Shown: piece after piece, positions 16,014 to 24,493 of the stretch
How the letters are laid out: every line of letters starts with the position of its first letter
Numbering within the stretch: position 1 is the first letter of the stretch
NCBI RefSeq assembly: GCF_003095375.1
Contig: NZ_QEHR01000002.1
Span: 1 to 64,000 of the forward strand
Direction of reading: 5' to 3'
DNA length: 64,000 nucleotides
Source: Marixanthomonas spongiae
GTDB lineage: Bacteria > Bacteroidota > Bacteroidia > Flavobacteriales > Flavobacteriaceae
Made by a program: the position numbers and the translations under genes
Notes under the pieces: generated by a model
Databases searched by the model: none
What the model saw: the letters and a program-made list of their open reading frames with translations, nothing else
Told to the model about the DNA's origin: nothing

Positions 16014-17147
16014 TTAAATCTCGTCTAATGGATTTTTAATTTTTTTTAAACTATTATCGGTTACGTGTGTATAAATCATCGTGGTTTTTGGACTGTTATG
16101 GCCTAACAACTCTTGTATGTATCTAATATCGGTGCCATTTTCTAATAAATGAGTAGCAAAGCTGTGCCGTAACGTATGCAACGTAATGCCTTGTTTGGTA
16201 ATTCCGGCTCGTCTAACTGCCCGTGCCAACACTTCTCGTGCACTGCTGTTGCTATAAACATCATGGTGGCGACCCTCAAACAAGTATTTTTTTGGCTTAT
16301 ATTGTATGTAATATCGGCGTAACAATGCTAAAATCTTGACCGAAAGAAGCGTATAACGATCCTTTTTGCCCTTGGCGCTGCGCACAAAAATCAATCCCCG
16401 TTTACTGTCCACATCGGTAATGCGCATAGATAGCGCTTCCCCAATACGCAAGCCCCCACTGTAAAGTAACGCCAACAGCGTTTTGTGTTTTACATTGTGC
16501 GTAACATCCAATATGCTTTTTATCTCTTGCTTGGTTAATACAATAGGTAATTTTTTAGGTTTTAGGGGTCTTTCAAGCGATTCCAATTGAATGTCCATAC
16601 CGCAAAACTCAGCATATTTCTTTATGCCGTTAATACATTGGTTTTGATAGGAAACAGAATACGCCCTCAAAATAACATAATCATGGTTAAAACGCTGTAC
16701 CCATATCGGGTTAATCCCAGCTGCTTTCTTAAGTTGCAGGTAACGTAAAAACAAAGCCGTTACCCCTTTATAAGTGTATATGGTGTTTTTTGAAAGACGC
16801 TTTTCAAGCATCCACCGTTCAAATTTATTCAACTGCTGCTCAGCAGTTTTGGCTAATATGGGCAGTTCTATCGGTTTTTTAACCTGTGCGGGTTTGTGCT
16901 TTTGTGTTTTGAGCAATTCAGAATAATCGACATAACAGTTCAATTTCCTTAATTCAGTAAACAGAACATGCAATGTCTTGTGTCTTTGTGCCACATAATA
17001 CTGCTCATGCTCATCGCTCCATTGAAAGCAACCTAACTCGCTAACAACAGTCTGTTGCGCAAGCTTAGAGAAAAAAAGAATAAAATAACAAGCTTGCCCA
17101 CGATAAACGGACTCCGTTAATTTAATTTGAAAACTTGCCTGATCCAT
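16014..17147 (-). CDS. Tyrosine recombinase of the cassette array (IntI/Xer-like)
   Basis: 377 residues from ATG 17147; the frame continues upstream to a TTG at 17315, but a promoter at 17181-17210 sits inside that extension. Residues 1-95 form an unrecognised N-terminal domain, about 105-195 the core-binding SAM-like domain (FERWMLEKRLSKNTIYTYKG), and 200-377 the catalytic domain with all expected residues: R234 (SGGLRIGEALS), K259 (SAKGKKDR), H324/R327 (HTLRHSFATHLL), H350 (LLGHNS), Y359 (MIYTHV). The tail MIYTHV...NPLDEI recalls IntI1 (MIYTHV...SPLDAL), yet only about 60 residues separate the lysine from HTLRH, so the roughly 20-residue insert that IntI proteins use to grip attC is missing. 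It probably moves the cassettes. Confidence 0.85.
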   Translation of the reverse strand: MDQASFQIKLTESVYRGQACYFILFFSKLAQQTVVSELGCFQWSDEHEQYYVAQRHKTLHVLFTELRKLNCYVDYSELLKTQKHKPAQVKKPIELPILAKTAEQQLNKFERWMLEKRLSKNTIYTYKGVTALFLRYLQLKKAAGINPIWVQRFNHDYVILRAYSVSYQNQCINGIKKYAEFCGMDIQLESLERPLKPKKLPIVLTKQEIKSILDVTHNVKHKTLLALLYSGGLRIGEALSMRITDVDSKRGLIFVRSAKGKKDRYTLLSVKILALLRRYYIQYKPKKYLFEGRHHDVYSNSSAREVLARAVRRAGITKQGITLHTLRHSFATHLLENGTDIRYIQELLGHNSPKTTMIYTHVTDNSLKKIKNPLDEI

Positions 17148-17180
17148 AAAAATAGGCTGACTATTTACAAAAATTATAAG

Positions 17181-17210
17181 CAAAAATAAAGGGGGAGAAG
17201 TATCTTCAAA
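17181..17210 (-). promoter_or_regulatory. Flavobacterial promoter of the recombinase gene
   Basis: On the minus strand TTTG (17210-17207), 18 nt, then TATTTTTG (17188-17181), matching the Bacteroidota TTTG/TAnnTTTG consensus. The start would fall about 7 nt further, leaving a leader of about 25 nt before ATG 17147. Confidence 0.65.
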
Positions 17211-17510
17211 TATAACTAAAAAAATGAAACTACCGTGTATTGGCTTAGGTATATTTCTGTAAATGAACCACTGTAAACCCTTATAAAGTTGCGAAAGGTC
17301 AAATTCGTTTTTCAAATAAGAGAAATGGACTGGAAAAGGTAAATGGGTTCTAAAAGAATGTAGAATCTTCTAAAAAGCAATAAGATTACTATTGTTAGTA
17401 GCCGAACTCATGAATGATACTCCAGATAGTCGTCTTAAATACATCGAATAAGTTAAAAAATTCCACGCTAAAGTAAAAATATTCCATAGATGCTCCATAG
17501 ATACTCCGTA

Positions 17511-17543
17511 GATAGTGTATGGATAGTGTATGGATAGTGTATG
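17511..17543. repeat. Three direct 11-bp repeats upstream of the recombinase gene
   Basis: GATAGTGTATG is repeated three times without gaps (17511, 17522, 17533), preceded by degenerate versions (CATAGATGCTC, CATAGATACTC, from about 17485). They lie about 300 bp upstream of the recombinase promoter and could be iterons for a binding protein. Confidence 0.6.
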
Positions 17544-17547
17544 GATT

Positions 17548-17955
17548 TGTAGGATAAACACTTTTTTTCCTACAAAAGTTGAAATGCCACTATTTTTTTC
17601 TTCTGAAAAATGATAAAAGCATATATAAGTAGCTGCTAAACCGACCGTCTATTTATTTGAAGCAACCCATTGTCAGAAATTGATGGCGTTTGATGTTCTT
17701 TGACCGGGTTTGCTAACTGTTGCAGACGTATGATGGCCTATAGATGCTGCTGCATTCATTTGCCGTCATTTGAAGCCTATTGCGTAAAACACTGTGATTT
17801 TGTTCGGGTTCCCTTCGAGGGTCCTTCGGGATCGGTTTAAGGTTGTTTTCCTAAAATATACCGAAACCCGAACAACGCCCGAAGTAAATAAGAAAAAAAA
17901 CCTACCGAAAACAACAAACTAAACCGCTAAGTGTACTGAGCTTGAAATCGTGGTA
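17548..17955. other. Gene-free spacer between the accessory array and the core genes
   Basis: No credible ORF. The only structure seen is an 11-bp perfect inverted repeat, TTGTTCGGGTT (17800-17810) and AACCCGAACAA (17865-17875), 54 bases apart, with CCTTCGAGGGTCCTTCGGG between the arms. Confidence 0.5.
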
Positions 17956-17988
17956 TAAAAAAAAGCGAGCTACAATAACTCGCTTTAT
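17956..17988 (-). terminator. Rho-independent terminator after the DUF336 gene
   Basis: On the minus strand AAAGCGAG, a short loop, then CTCGCTTTTTTTT; it sits 25 bases beyond the stop of the 18013-18414 gene. Confidence 0.75.
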
Positions 17989-18012
17989 CTTATTTGCTAA
18001 ATTACAGGGAAA

Positions 18013-18414
18013 TTAAAATGCATCGGCACCAGCTTTGGCCACCGTGTGGTCGTCATTCACGGTACTGCCACTAACGCCAATGGCCCCGACAATGGTGCCG
18101 TCGTCATTGGTGACAGGTATGCCGCCAGGAAACGAAATCAGCCCCCCGTTGGAATGCTCAATATTGTAAAGCGATTCCCCCGGTTGGGAGAGTTTCCCTA
18201 TTTCGCCACTGTTCATATCAAAAAAGCGGGCTGTTTTGGCTTTCTTTAGTGCGATGTCAGCGCTTCCCAACCAAGCACCGTCCATACGTACAAAAGCTAC
18301 TTGATTGGCACCGGCATCGACCACGCTAATGTTCATTTTGGTGTCTATTTCTTTCGCTTTGGCCTTTGCCGCCGCGATCATCTTTTCTGCTTGTTCTAAA
18401 TTAATCGTATTCAT
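18013..18414 (-). CDS. GlcG/HbpS-family (DUF336) heme-binding-like protein
   Basis: 133 residues covering the whole DUF336 domain: [27 protein letters not shown] at the start, [45 protein letters not shown] and a final helix. Family members bind heme or corrinoids, or act as accessory proteins next to dehydrogenases; the substrate here is unknown. No signal peptide, so cytoplasmic. It follows an aldehyde dehydrogenase and an OYE reductase on the same strand but is separated from them by a palindromic repeat region, so it may be its own unit. A terminator follows. Confidence 0.8.
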   Translation of the reverse strand: MNTINLEQAEKMIAAAKAKAKEIDTKMNISVVDAGANQVAFVRMDGAWLGSADIALKKAKTARFFDMNSGEIGKLSQPGESLYNIEHSNGGLISFPGGIPVTNDDGTIVGAIGVSGSTVNDDHTVAKAGADAF

Positions 18415-18466
18415 GATAGTTCGTTTTTAAATTAGTAATCGTTTAATTTTTATAATTGTGAGTTAA

Positions 18467-18590
18467 ATCCAAGGTGGCTGAGCGGAGAGGTTGCTGAGCG
18501 GAGCCGAAGCATCGAAGCCCCAATGATACAGCCAAATATAAGGTGGCTGAGTGTTTTGGCGAACGCCAAAATGTATCGAAGCCACCGACA
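18467..18590. repeat. Palindromic intergenic repeat (GGTGGCTGAG family)
   Basis: GGTGGCTGAGCGGAG at about 18473 is followed by GTTGCTGAGCGGAGCCGAAG, and a second palindrome at about 18542-18584 reads GGTGGCT, TTTTGGCG, CGCCAAAA, AGCCACC. A related element is at 55958-55999. It is typical of short dispersed palindromes of flavobacterial genomes and may also stop transcription from the dehydrogenase gene. Confidence 0.6.
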
Positions 18591-19979
18591 TCAACTCAAC
18601 CGCATCACCGCCTTCGCATTCACAAACTCCTTAACGCCAAAACCACCATGTTCACGTCCGTAACCAGAGTTTTTCACACCGCCAAAGGGCATATTAGGCT
18701 GCGCCAACCCAAAAGAGTTAATAAATACCATCCCGGTGTCAAAATGGTGTTTGGCAAGGTCAAAAGCCTTGTCGGTATCTTCTGAAAAAATACCTCCGCC
18801 CAGTCCAAAACGGCTATCATTGGCAATGCGCATAGCGTCCTCGGCATCTTTGGCGCGTATCAATGATGCTACGGGACCAAACAATTCGTCGTCATAGGCG
18901 GGTTGTCCAGGTGCTACATCTTCCAGTACGGTCGCTGGATAATAAAAACCTGCTTCATTGGGCATTTCACCACCGCACAGTATTTTGGCACCTTTTTTTA
19001 CGCTTTCGGTTACTTGTTGGTGCAGGTCGTCCCGAAGATCTTCTCGGGCCATGGGGCCCATCTTAGAATTCTCATCGGTTGGGTCGCCGTGGGTTACGCC
19101 TTTCATGCGTTTTACAAAAGCTTCTTTAAATTCATCATAGACCTTATCTACTACGATAAAACGTTTAGCTGCCACGCAGGTTTCACCATTGTTGTAAATA
19201 CGACCGTTTACACAATGTTTTACCGCCTTATCTATATTGGCGTCTTCCAGAACAAGGTAGGCATCGTTGCTGCCCAGTTCCAATACGGTTTTCTTTAGTT
19301 TGGCCCCTGCTTTTTTGCCAATGGTCTTTCCGGCTTCAGGGCTGCCCGTCAAGGTAACACCACGCACCAAATCGTTTTCTATAATAGCGTTAGATTGATC
19401 GTGATTGACCAATAATACGGTAAACAAGTGTTTGGGCAACCCGGCTTTGGTATAGATTTTTTCCAATAATTTGGCCGATCCGGTTACGGTTTCGGCATGT
19501 TTCAGCAACACGCCATTGCCGGCCATTAAATTGGCGATGGAATATCGAATTACTTGATAAGCAGGGAAGTTCCACGGTTGTATGCCATACACCACGCCAA
19601 TAGGCGAATAGGTGATGACACCTTTTCCGCCATTGGGAAGTTCGCGTTCTTCATCGGCCAGTTCGTTAGGGCCGTTTTCGGCGGTGTAATCGCAAATCTC
19701 GGTGCATAGATCCACTTCCTGTTTGCTTTGTTTCAACAGCTTGCCCATTTCTTGGGTCATCAAGTTCACCAATTCTTCTTTATGGTCTTGCAAACTTTTA
19801 CCAATCGCCTTAATGACTTTGGCCCGTTCTTCAATAGGTTTGGATTTCCATTTTAAAAAAGCGTCGTGGCAGTGTTGCACGGCTTCTTTTGCTTGATTGT
19901 CCGTCATAAACGGATAACGCTTTATCAGCTTGCCCGTTGCCGGGTTTATTGTTTTTAATCCTTCCATTTGTTCTTTCAT
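18591..19979 (-). CDS. NAD(P)-dependent succinate-semialdehyde-type aldehyde dehydrogenase
   Basis: 462 residues, complete ALDH fold. Visible landmarks are QPWNFPAYQVIRYS (cofactor region), TGSPEAGK, the catalytic Glu region LELGSNDAYLV, the catalytic Cys in NNGETCVAAKRFIVVD, and EDELFGPVAS near the C-terminus. It resembles the NAD-dependent succinic-semialdehyde dehydrogenase subgroup, oxidising an aldehyde to its acid in the cytoplasm; the exact substrate cannot be read. It lies 45 bases after an OYE-type alkene reductase on the same strand, which suggests joint handling of reactive enals and aldehydes. Confidence 0.85.
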   Translation of the reverse strand: MKEQMEGLKTINPATGKLIKRYPFMTDNQAKEAVQHCHDAFLKWKSKPIEERAKVIKAIGKSLQDHKEELVNLMTQEMGKLLKQSKQEVDLCTEICDYTAENGPNELADEERELPNGGKGVITYSPIGVVYGIQPWNFPAYQVIRYSIANLMAGNGVLLKHAETVTGSAKLLEKIYTKAGLPKHLFTVLLVNHDQSNAIIENDLVRGVTLTGSPEAGKTIGKKAGAKLKKTVLELGSNDAYLVLEDANIDKAVKHCVNGRIYNNGETCVAAKRFIVVDKVYDEFKEAFVKRMKGVTHGDPTDENSKMGPMAREDLRDDLHQQVTESVKKGAKILCGGEMPNEAGFYYPATVLEDVAPGQPAYDDELFGPVASLIRAKDAEDAMRIANDSRFGLGGGIFSEDTDKAFDLAKHHFDTGMVFINSFGLAQPNMPFGGVKNSGYGREHGGFGVKEFVNAKAVMRLS

Positions 19980-20024
19980 AGTGTTTTATTTTAATAGTTA
20001 AAATTTCCGAAGAAAAGTATACTT

Positions 20025-21143
20025 CTATTTCTCTGTCACGCAAACAGTTTTTGCTTTAGGTTCATAGTCGATATAGCCTTCTTTTCCTTGAGTATAAAAA
20101 GTGTCTTTGTCCCAGTCACTTAACGGAATGTGGTGTTTAAACCGCGCGACCAAATCTGGATTGCTCACATACGGTTTACCATAGGCCACTAGATCGGCAT
20201 CGCCTTGCTCCAGTACCGCATTCCCTTTTTCTTGGTCAAAATTGGTATTGATCATCAATGTACCCTTGTAGATGGGACGGTAGCGTTTGGCAATTTCGGT
20301 TTCTGCATACGGTACATGGCTAACATCGTTAAACGGTTCGCTTAAATGAAGGTACGCTAAATCGTACGCGTTTAATTTTTCAATGATATAGTCGAACGTG
20401 GGGATGGTTTCTTTATCTACCGTCACGCCAAAAATGTTGTGTGCCGAAGGGTTCAGCCGCAACCCAATCCTGTTTTCGGGCATGACTTTTTTCACGGCGT
20501 CGAGCACATCAAACAAGAAACGGGCGCGGTTTTCTATGCTGCCGCCATACCTGTCGGTTCTGGTATTCGAGGTGGCATTAAAAAACTGGTGAAACAAATA
20601 CCCGTTGCTGGAATGTAATTCTACCCCATCAAATCCGGCTTTCATCGCGTTCACGGCGGCATTTGCGAAATCTTTAATGGTTTGTTGTATATCGGTTTCA
20701 GTCATCGCCTTGGGCGTAACCGTATCTTTAAAACCTTCCGGCGTAAACGATTTCGCATTCGGATTGATGGCCGAGGGCGCATGGGGCAACGCACCGTTGT
20801 GAAAATCGGGATGCGACATCCGCCCCACGTGCCACAATTGTATAAAAATGCGTCCGTTTGCTTTATGTACGGCTTGTGTTACTTGTTTCCATCCGTCTAT
20901 TTGCGCTTCGGTATGGATCCCTGGTGTGTGGATGTAACCCACAGCTTTTTCCGAAACTTGCGAGCCTTCGGTAATGATCAGGCCTGCCGAAGCTCGCTGC
21001 TGGTAATAAATAACATGTTTGTCTTTGGTTGGTTTTTTTTCTGGGTTGTTGGCACGGCTTCGGGTCATAGGTGCCATAACCACGCGGTTGGGCAAGTGTA
21101 ACTCGCCCATAGTATAAGGTTGTAATAGAGCTTGTTGGTTCAT
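20025..21143 (-). CDS. Old-yellow-enzyme family alkene reductase
   Basis: 372 residues from ATG 21143 (the frame opens at TTG 21155). An FMN TIM-barrel of the OYE family: LPNRVVMAPMTRSRA near the N-terminus, ITEGSQVSEKAVGYIHTPGIHT, FIQLWHVGRMSHPDF, GFDGVELHSSNGYLFHQFF, and YGGSIENRARF. Such enzymes use NADPH to reduce activated C=C bonds in enones, maleimides or nitro compounds. It is first in a run with the aldehyde dehydrogenase, consistent with detoxification of electrophiles. Confidence 0.88.
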   Translation of the reverse strand: MNQQALLQPYTMGELHLPNRVVMAPMTRSRANNPEKKPTKDKHVIYYQQRASAGLIITEGSQVSEKAVGYIHTPGIHTEAQIDGWKQVTQAVHKANGRIFIQLWHVGRMSHPDFHNGALPHAPSAINPNAKSFTPEGFKDTVTPKAMTETDIQQTIKDFANAAVNAMKAGFDGVELHSSNGYLFHQFFNATSNTRTDRYGGSIENRARFLFDVLDAVKKVMPENRIGLRLNPSAHNIFGVTVDKETIPTFDYIIEKLNAYDLAYLHLSEPFNDVSHVPYAETEIAKRYRPIYKGTLMINTNFDQEKGNAVLEQGDADLVAYGKPYVSNPDLVARFKHHIPLSDWDKDTFYTQGKEGYIDYEPKAKTVCVTEK

Positions 21144-21410
21144 ATAAGTATTCAATAGTTAAGTGATCTTTTTTATTCTGAAATTTTAAGGAATGAAAAT
21201 AGGATCGATTATAATAACCGCGATGTATAGTGTGCTGCTACTCAGTAAACTTGAAAATTAAATTTTCATCCGAAAAGCTAAAAATCATTCCGTACTGTAA
21301 ATTTCTTTTAAAGATAAGGCAATCACCCTTCAATTCAGCAGCTATAAACCTAAGCCTGTGTTAAAAGAGTGATAATGTTTTCAAAATTGAAATTGAAAAC
21401 GAAACTCGGA

Positions 21411-21490
21411 CTCCCCACTCCCCACTCCCCACTCCCCACTCCCCACTCCCCACTTCCAACTTCCCACTTCCAACTCCCCACTTCCCACTT
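21411..21490. repeat. CTCCCCA tandem repeat upstream of ffh
   Basis: About five head-to-tail copies of the heptamer CTCCCCA are followed by degenerate CTTCCAA/CTTCCCA copies. The upstream spacer from 21144 holds no gene. The related form GGAAGTTGGAAGCTG appears at 52855-52870. Confidence 0.8.
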
Positions 21491-21514
21491 CACCCTTCGT
21501 ATTTAAAAAAACCC

Positions 21515-21545
21515 TTTGAAACTCCCTATCAGAATGTTATCTTTG
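21515..21545 (+). promoter_or_regulatory. Promoter of ffh
   Basis: TTTG (21515-21518), exactly 19 nt, TATCTTTG (21538-21545): a textbook Bacteroidota promoter. The start would lie about 50 nt before the ffh ATG. Confidence 0.75.
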
Positions 21546-21604
21546 CATTTCCAAACCCAAAGCCTTGGCGAATAAGGGGTTAACCTTTAAAAGAATACAA
21601 CAAT

Positions 21605-22933
21605 ATGTTCGATAATTTAAGTGATAAGTTAGATAAAGCCATGCACGTCCTCAAGGGACACGGCCAGATTACCGAAGTAAACGTAGCCGAAACCCTTAAA
21701 GAAGTACGCCGTGCCTTGCTCGATGCCGATGTTAACTTTAAAACCGCTAAAGAATTTACCAATACCGTTAAAGAAAAAGCCCTCGGTCAAAACGTATTGA
21801 CCACCCTGCAACCAGGGCAGTTGATGGTAAAATTGGTAAAAGACGAATTGACCCAGCTTATGGGCGGCGACACGGCAGGGATCGATTTAAGCGGCTCGCC
21901 AAGCGTTATTTTAATGTCGGGGTTGCAAGGTAGCGGTAAAACCACCTTCTCCGGTAAATTGGCCAATTACTTAAAAACAAAAAAGACCAAAAAACCGTTA
22001 CTGGTTGCTTGTGATGTGTACCGCCCAGCCGCCATCAATCAGTTGCATGTAGTAGGAGAGCAGATAAAAGTAGAGGTGTATAGCGAAGAAGGGAATAAAA
22101 ACCCGGTAGAAATCGCTCAAAACGCCATTGCGCATGCTAAACAAAATGGTCATAATGCGGTAATTATCGATACCGCTGGACGCTTGGCAATCGATGAAAC
22201 GATGATGACCGAAATAGCCGATATACATAAAGCCATTACGCCTAATGAAACGCTATTCGTAGTCGATGCCATGACGGGTCAAGATGCAGTAAACACGGCA
22301 AAAACCTTTAACGAACGCCTTGACTTTGACGGCGTCGTATTGACCAAGTTAGACGGTGATACGCGTGGTGGTGCGGCCATTTCCATTAAAAGTGTGGTAA
22401 ACAAACCCATCAAGTTTATCGGTACCGGTGAAAAAATGGACGCCATCGATGTCTTTCACCCGGCACGTATGGCCGATCGGATTTTGGGAATGGGCGATGT
22501 GGTGTCGCTTGTTGAGCGTGCCCAAGAACAGTTTGACGAAGAAGAATCTCGCAAGCTACAAAAGAAAATCGCCAAAAATCAGTTTGGGTTCGACGATTTC
22601 ATCAAGCAGATTCAGCAGGTAAAGAAAATGGGGAGTATGAAGGATTTAGTGGGAATGATCCCCGGAGCCGGAAAAGCCCTTAAAGGAGTAGATATAGACG
22701 ACGATGCCTTTAAAGGGATCGAAGCCATCATCCATTCCATGACGCCTGAAGAACGGAGTACACCATCAGTAATAAACGGTAGCCGAAAAAAACGAATTGC
22801 CAAAGGTAGCGGCACCTCGGTACAAGAAGTAAACCAATTGCTGAAACAGTTCAACCAAATGAGCAAAATGATGAAGATGATGCAAGGCGGTGGTGGTCGC
22901 AAAATGATGCAAATGATGAATAAGATGCGGTAA
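21605..22933 (+). CDS. ffh: Signal recognition particle protein Ffh
   Basis: 442 residues, full length. N domain at 1-90, GTPase (G) domain with P-loop GLQGSGKTT (about 108-116), DVYRPAAINQL, DTAGR and TKLDGDTRGGAA, and a C-terminal Met-rich M domain (from about 300) ending MMKMMQGGGGRKMMQMMNKM that binds 4.5S RNA and signal peptides. It delivers nascent membrane proteins to FtsY and SecYEG. It is followed 83 bases later by folD and is probably transcribed from the promoter at 21515. Nothing unusual. Confidence 0.97.
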   Translation: MFDNLSDKLDKAMHVLKGHGQITEVNVAETLKEVRRALLDADVNFKTAKEFTNTVKEKALGQNVLTTLQPGQLMVKLVKDELTQLMGGDTAGIDLSGSPSVILMSGLQGSGKTTFSGKLANYLKTKKTKKPLLVACDVYRPAAINQLHVVGEQIKVEVYSEEGNKNPVEIAQNAIAHAKQNGHNAVIIDTAGRLAIDETMMTEIADIHKAITPNETLFVVDAMTGQDAVNTAKTFNERLDFDGVVLTKLDGDTRGGAAISIKSVVNKPIKFIGTGEKMDAIDVFHPARMADRILGMGDVVSLVERAQEQFDEEESRKLQKKIAKNQFGFDDFIKQIQQVKKMGSMKDLVGMIPGAGKALKGVDIDDDAFKGIEAIIHSMTPEERSTPSVINGSRKKRIAKGSGTSVQEVNQLLKQFNQMSKMMKMMQGGGGRKMMQMMNKMR

Positions 22934-23016
22934 TTAAGTTTTCATATCAGTAGATAAAAGGTATTAGTTAACAAAATCATCTCCAGCACAGTCGAGAGGT
23001 CCTTAACCCAACAAAA

Positions 23017-23901
23017 ATGACAATATTAGACGGTAAAAAAATATCGAACGACATTAAAGCCGAAATCAAGGCCGAAGTGGACCGAATGAAAACCAACAAT
23101 GAAAAGGTACCTCATTTGGCAGCCATTATCGTAGGGAACGACGGTGCCAGCATGACCTACGTAAACACTAAGGTTAAAGCGTGCGAACAAGTGGGGTTTG
23201 AGTCAACTTTGGTCAGGCTGTCCAGCACCACCAGCGAAGTGGAGCTTATGGATAAAATTGAAAAACTGAACAACGAAGACGCCATCGATGGGTTTATCGT
23301 GCAGTTGCCGTTGCCACCGCAAATAGATACACAAAAAGTGCTTCTGGCTGTGGACCCCGATAAGGATGTGGATGGATTTCATCCCACGAATTTCGGAAAA
23401 ATGTCGCTGGATATGACCTCCTTTATCCCCGCAACCCCATTTGGTATTTTGGAATTATTGGAACGCTATGATATCCCTACCAAGGGTAAACATACCGTTG
23501 TTATTGGGCGTAGTCACATTGTGGGAAGGCCCATGAGCATTTTAATGGGCCGAAGTGGTTTTCCGGGCAATTCTACGGTAACGTTAACGCACGAATACAC
23601 CAAAAACATCACGCAAATAACCTCCCAAGCCGATATTGTCATTATCGCTGTGGGCATCCCAGATTTCTTAAAAGCCGAAATGATAAAAGACGATGCCGTA
23701 GTGATCGATGTGGGCATCACCCGCGTTCCTGATGAAAATGCTAAAAAAGGCTACGTGCTAAAAGGCGATGTGGATTTTGAGAATGCAAGTAAAAAAGCCT
23801 CGTATATTACTCCCGTTCCTGGAGGAGTAGGGCCCATGACCATTGCTATGTTATTGAAAAACACGCTGCTTGCCAGAGAACAACGTAGGGGAAGAAAATA
23901 G
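23017..23901 (+). CDS. folD: Bifunctional methylene-THF dehydrogenase / methenyl-THF cyclohydrolase FolD
   Basis: 294 residues with both FolD signatures: the YxxxK active site (Y48VNTK52) in SMTYVNTKVKACEQVGF, the QLPLPPQID segment, the cofactor site GRSHIVGRPM, and the C-terminal PVPGGVGPMTIAML. It interconverts 5,10-methylene- and 10-formyl-tetrahydrofolate using NADP(H), feeding purine and fMet-tRNA synthesis. It lies downstream of ffh on the same strand, which is common in flavobacteria. Confidence 0.97.
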   Translation: MTILDGKKISNDIKAEIKAEVDRMKTNNEKVPHLAAIIVGNDGASMTYVNTKVKACEQVGFESTLVRLSSTTSEVELMDKIEKLNNEDAIDGFIVQLPLPPQIDTQKVLLAVDPDKDVDGFHPTNFGKMSLDMTSFIPATPFGILELLERYDIPTKGKHTVVIGRSHIVGRPMSILMGRSGFPGNSTVTLTHEYTKNITQITSQADIVIIAVGIPDFLKAEMIKDDAVVIDVGITRVPDENAKKGYVLKGDVDFENASKKASYITPVPGGVGPMTIAMLLKNTLLAREQRRGRK

Positions 23902-23989
23902 CGATAAACCATTATTTGCAATACTAAAAGATGCTCTATTTAATGGGAGTGCCACGTACCTGTGCGCTGTTAGGCGAAAGCAGGTAAAA

Positions 23990-24430
23990 TTATATACCTA
24001 AATCATTCTCTAGGCGCCAATCCAAGTACCGGTGCAGGTCACTTTCTATCCAGCCTACGCCCATGGTCAATACGGCCACATCGTCAATGTAACCAACGCC
24101 GGGTATAAAATCGGGGACAATATCCATAGGGTTCAGTACATAGAGCAATGCCATTACTACGGTAGCAATGGTAAACCACGGGATGTTCTTGTAGCGGCCG
24201 TTTTTTACGTCTTTCAGCATACTCACCATAATTCTGCCCAATTCCATATATTTCGAAAGGGAATTGTTTCCACTGAATTTTTTGTCGATATTTTCTTCGT
24301 TTTTCAAAACAACTTCTACATCGTCTTCATCGATTTTGTTCACCGTTTCTTCAACGAAGTTTTCATCGACGCCATCATCACGGTTTCCGGGATTAAAATG
24401 CACTTTCTCTTTCTTTTTTCCGAATAACAT
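23990..24430 (-). CDS. YkvA family (DUF1232) protein
   Basis: 146 residues. The N-terminal 60 residues are charged (KEKVHFNPGNRDDGVDENFVEETVNKIDEDDVEVV); the C-terminal part is the DUF1232 domain, with a helix WFTIATVVMALLYVLNPMDIVPDFIPGVGYIDDVAVL that carries the family motif NPxDxxPDxxPxxGYxDD. Probably a small inner-membrane-associated protein of unknown job. It stands alone, convergent with folD. Confidence 0.85.
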   Translation of the reverse strand: MLFGKKKEKVHFNPGNRDDGVDENFVEETVNKIDEDDVEVVLKNEENIDKKFSGNNSLSKYMELGRIMVSMLKDVKNGRYKNIPWFTIATVVMALLYVLNPMDIVPDFIPGVGYIDDVAVLTMGVGWIESDLHRYLDWRLENDLGI

Positions 24431-24493
24431 AGTTTATCTTTTCTATTTTTGGAAAGATACTGCTTCAAAAAAGAAAATTGTTTTAAAAAAGTG

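Larger units (their letters stand above)
1..17210 (-). mobile_element. Integron-like gene-cassette array with its tyrosine recombinase
   Basis: Ten complete units lie at about 297-1999, 2182-2709, 2827-3676, 3860-5710, 5828-8291, 8409-13120, 13238-13719, 13839-14236, 14421-15118 and 15236-15876; another is cut by the left edge. Each starts with GTT plus 3-7 private bases and ends with the complement plus AAC: GTTAGCCAC/GTGGCTAAC, GTTACCTGC/GCAGGTAAC, GTTGTAAGTA/TACTTACAAC, GTTAGCTGTA/TACAGCTAAC, GTTGTGCCTC/GAGGCACAAC, GTTGTAAGC/GCTTACAAC, GTTGTGGTGC/GCGCCACAAC (one mismatch), GTTGGC/GCCAAC, GTTACCACAC/GTGTGGTAAC, GTTACCTGC/GCAGGTAAC. Hairpin sites separate the units, and nearly all genes point the same way, away from a recombinase at the proximal end. 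This is the logic of integron cassettes with attC sites. No transposase or phage gene is present. The array continues beyond base 1. Confidence 0.85.

Noticed and set aside
17148-17315. N-terminal extension of the recombinase to a TTG at 17315
   Set aside because: The extension contains a good promoter (17181-17210), has no conserved look, and ATG 17147 gives a normal-length enzyme.
17370-17561. 63-codon minus-strand ORF upstream of the recombinase
   Set aside because: It reads the 11-bp tandem repeats (IHYPYTIYG pattern) and has no other content.
18543-21101. + strand ORFs opposite the dehydrogenase and reductase genes
   Set aside because: They are antisense shadows of well-recognised enzymes.
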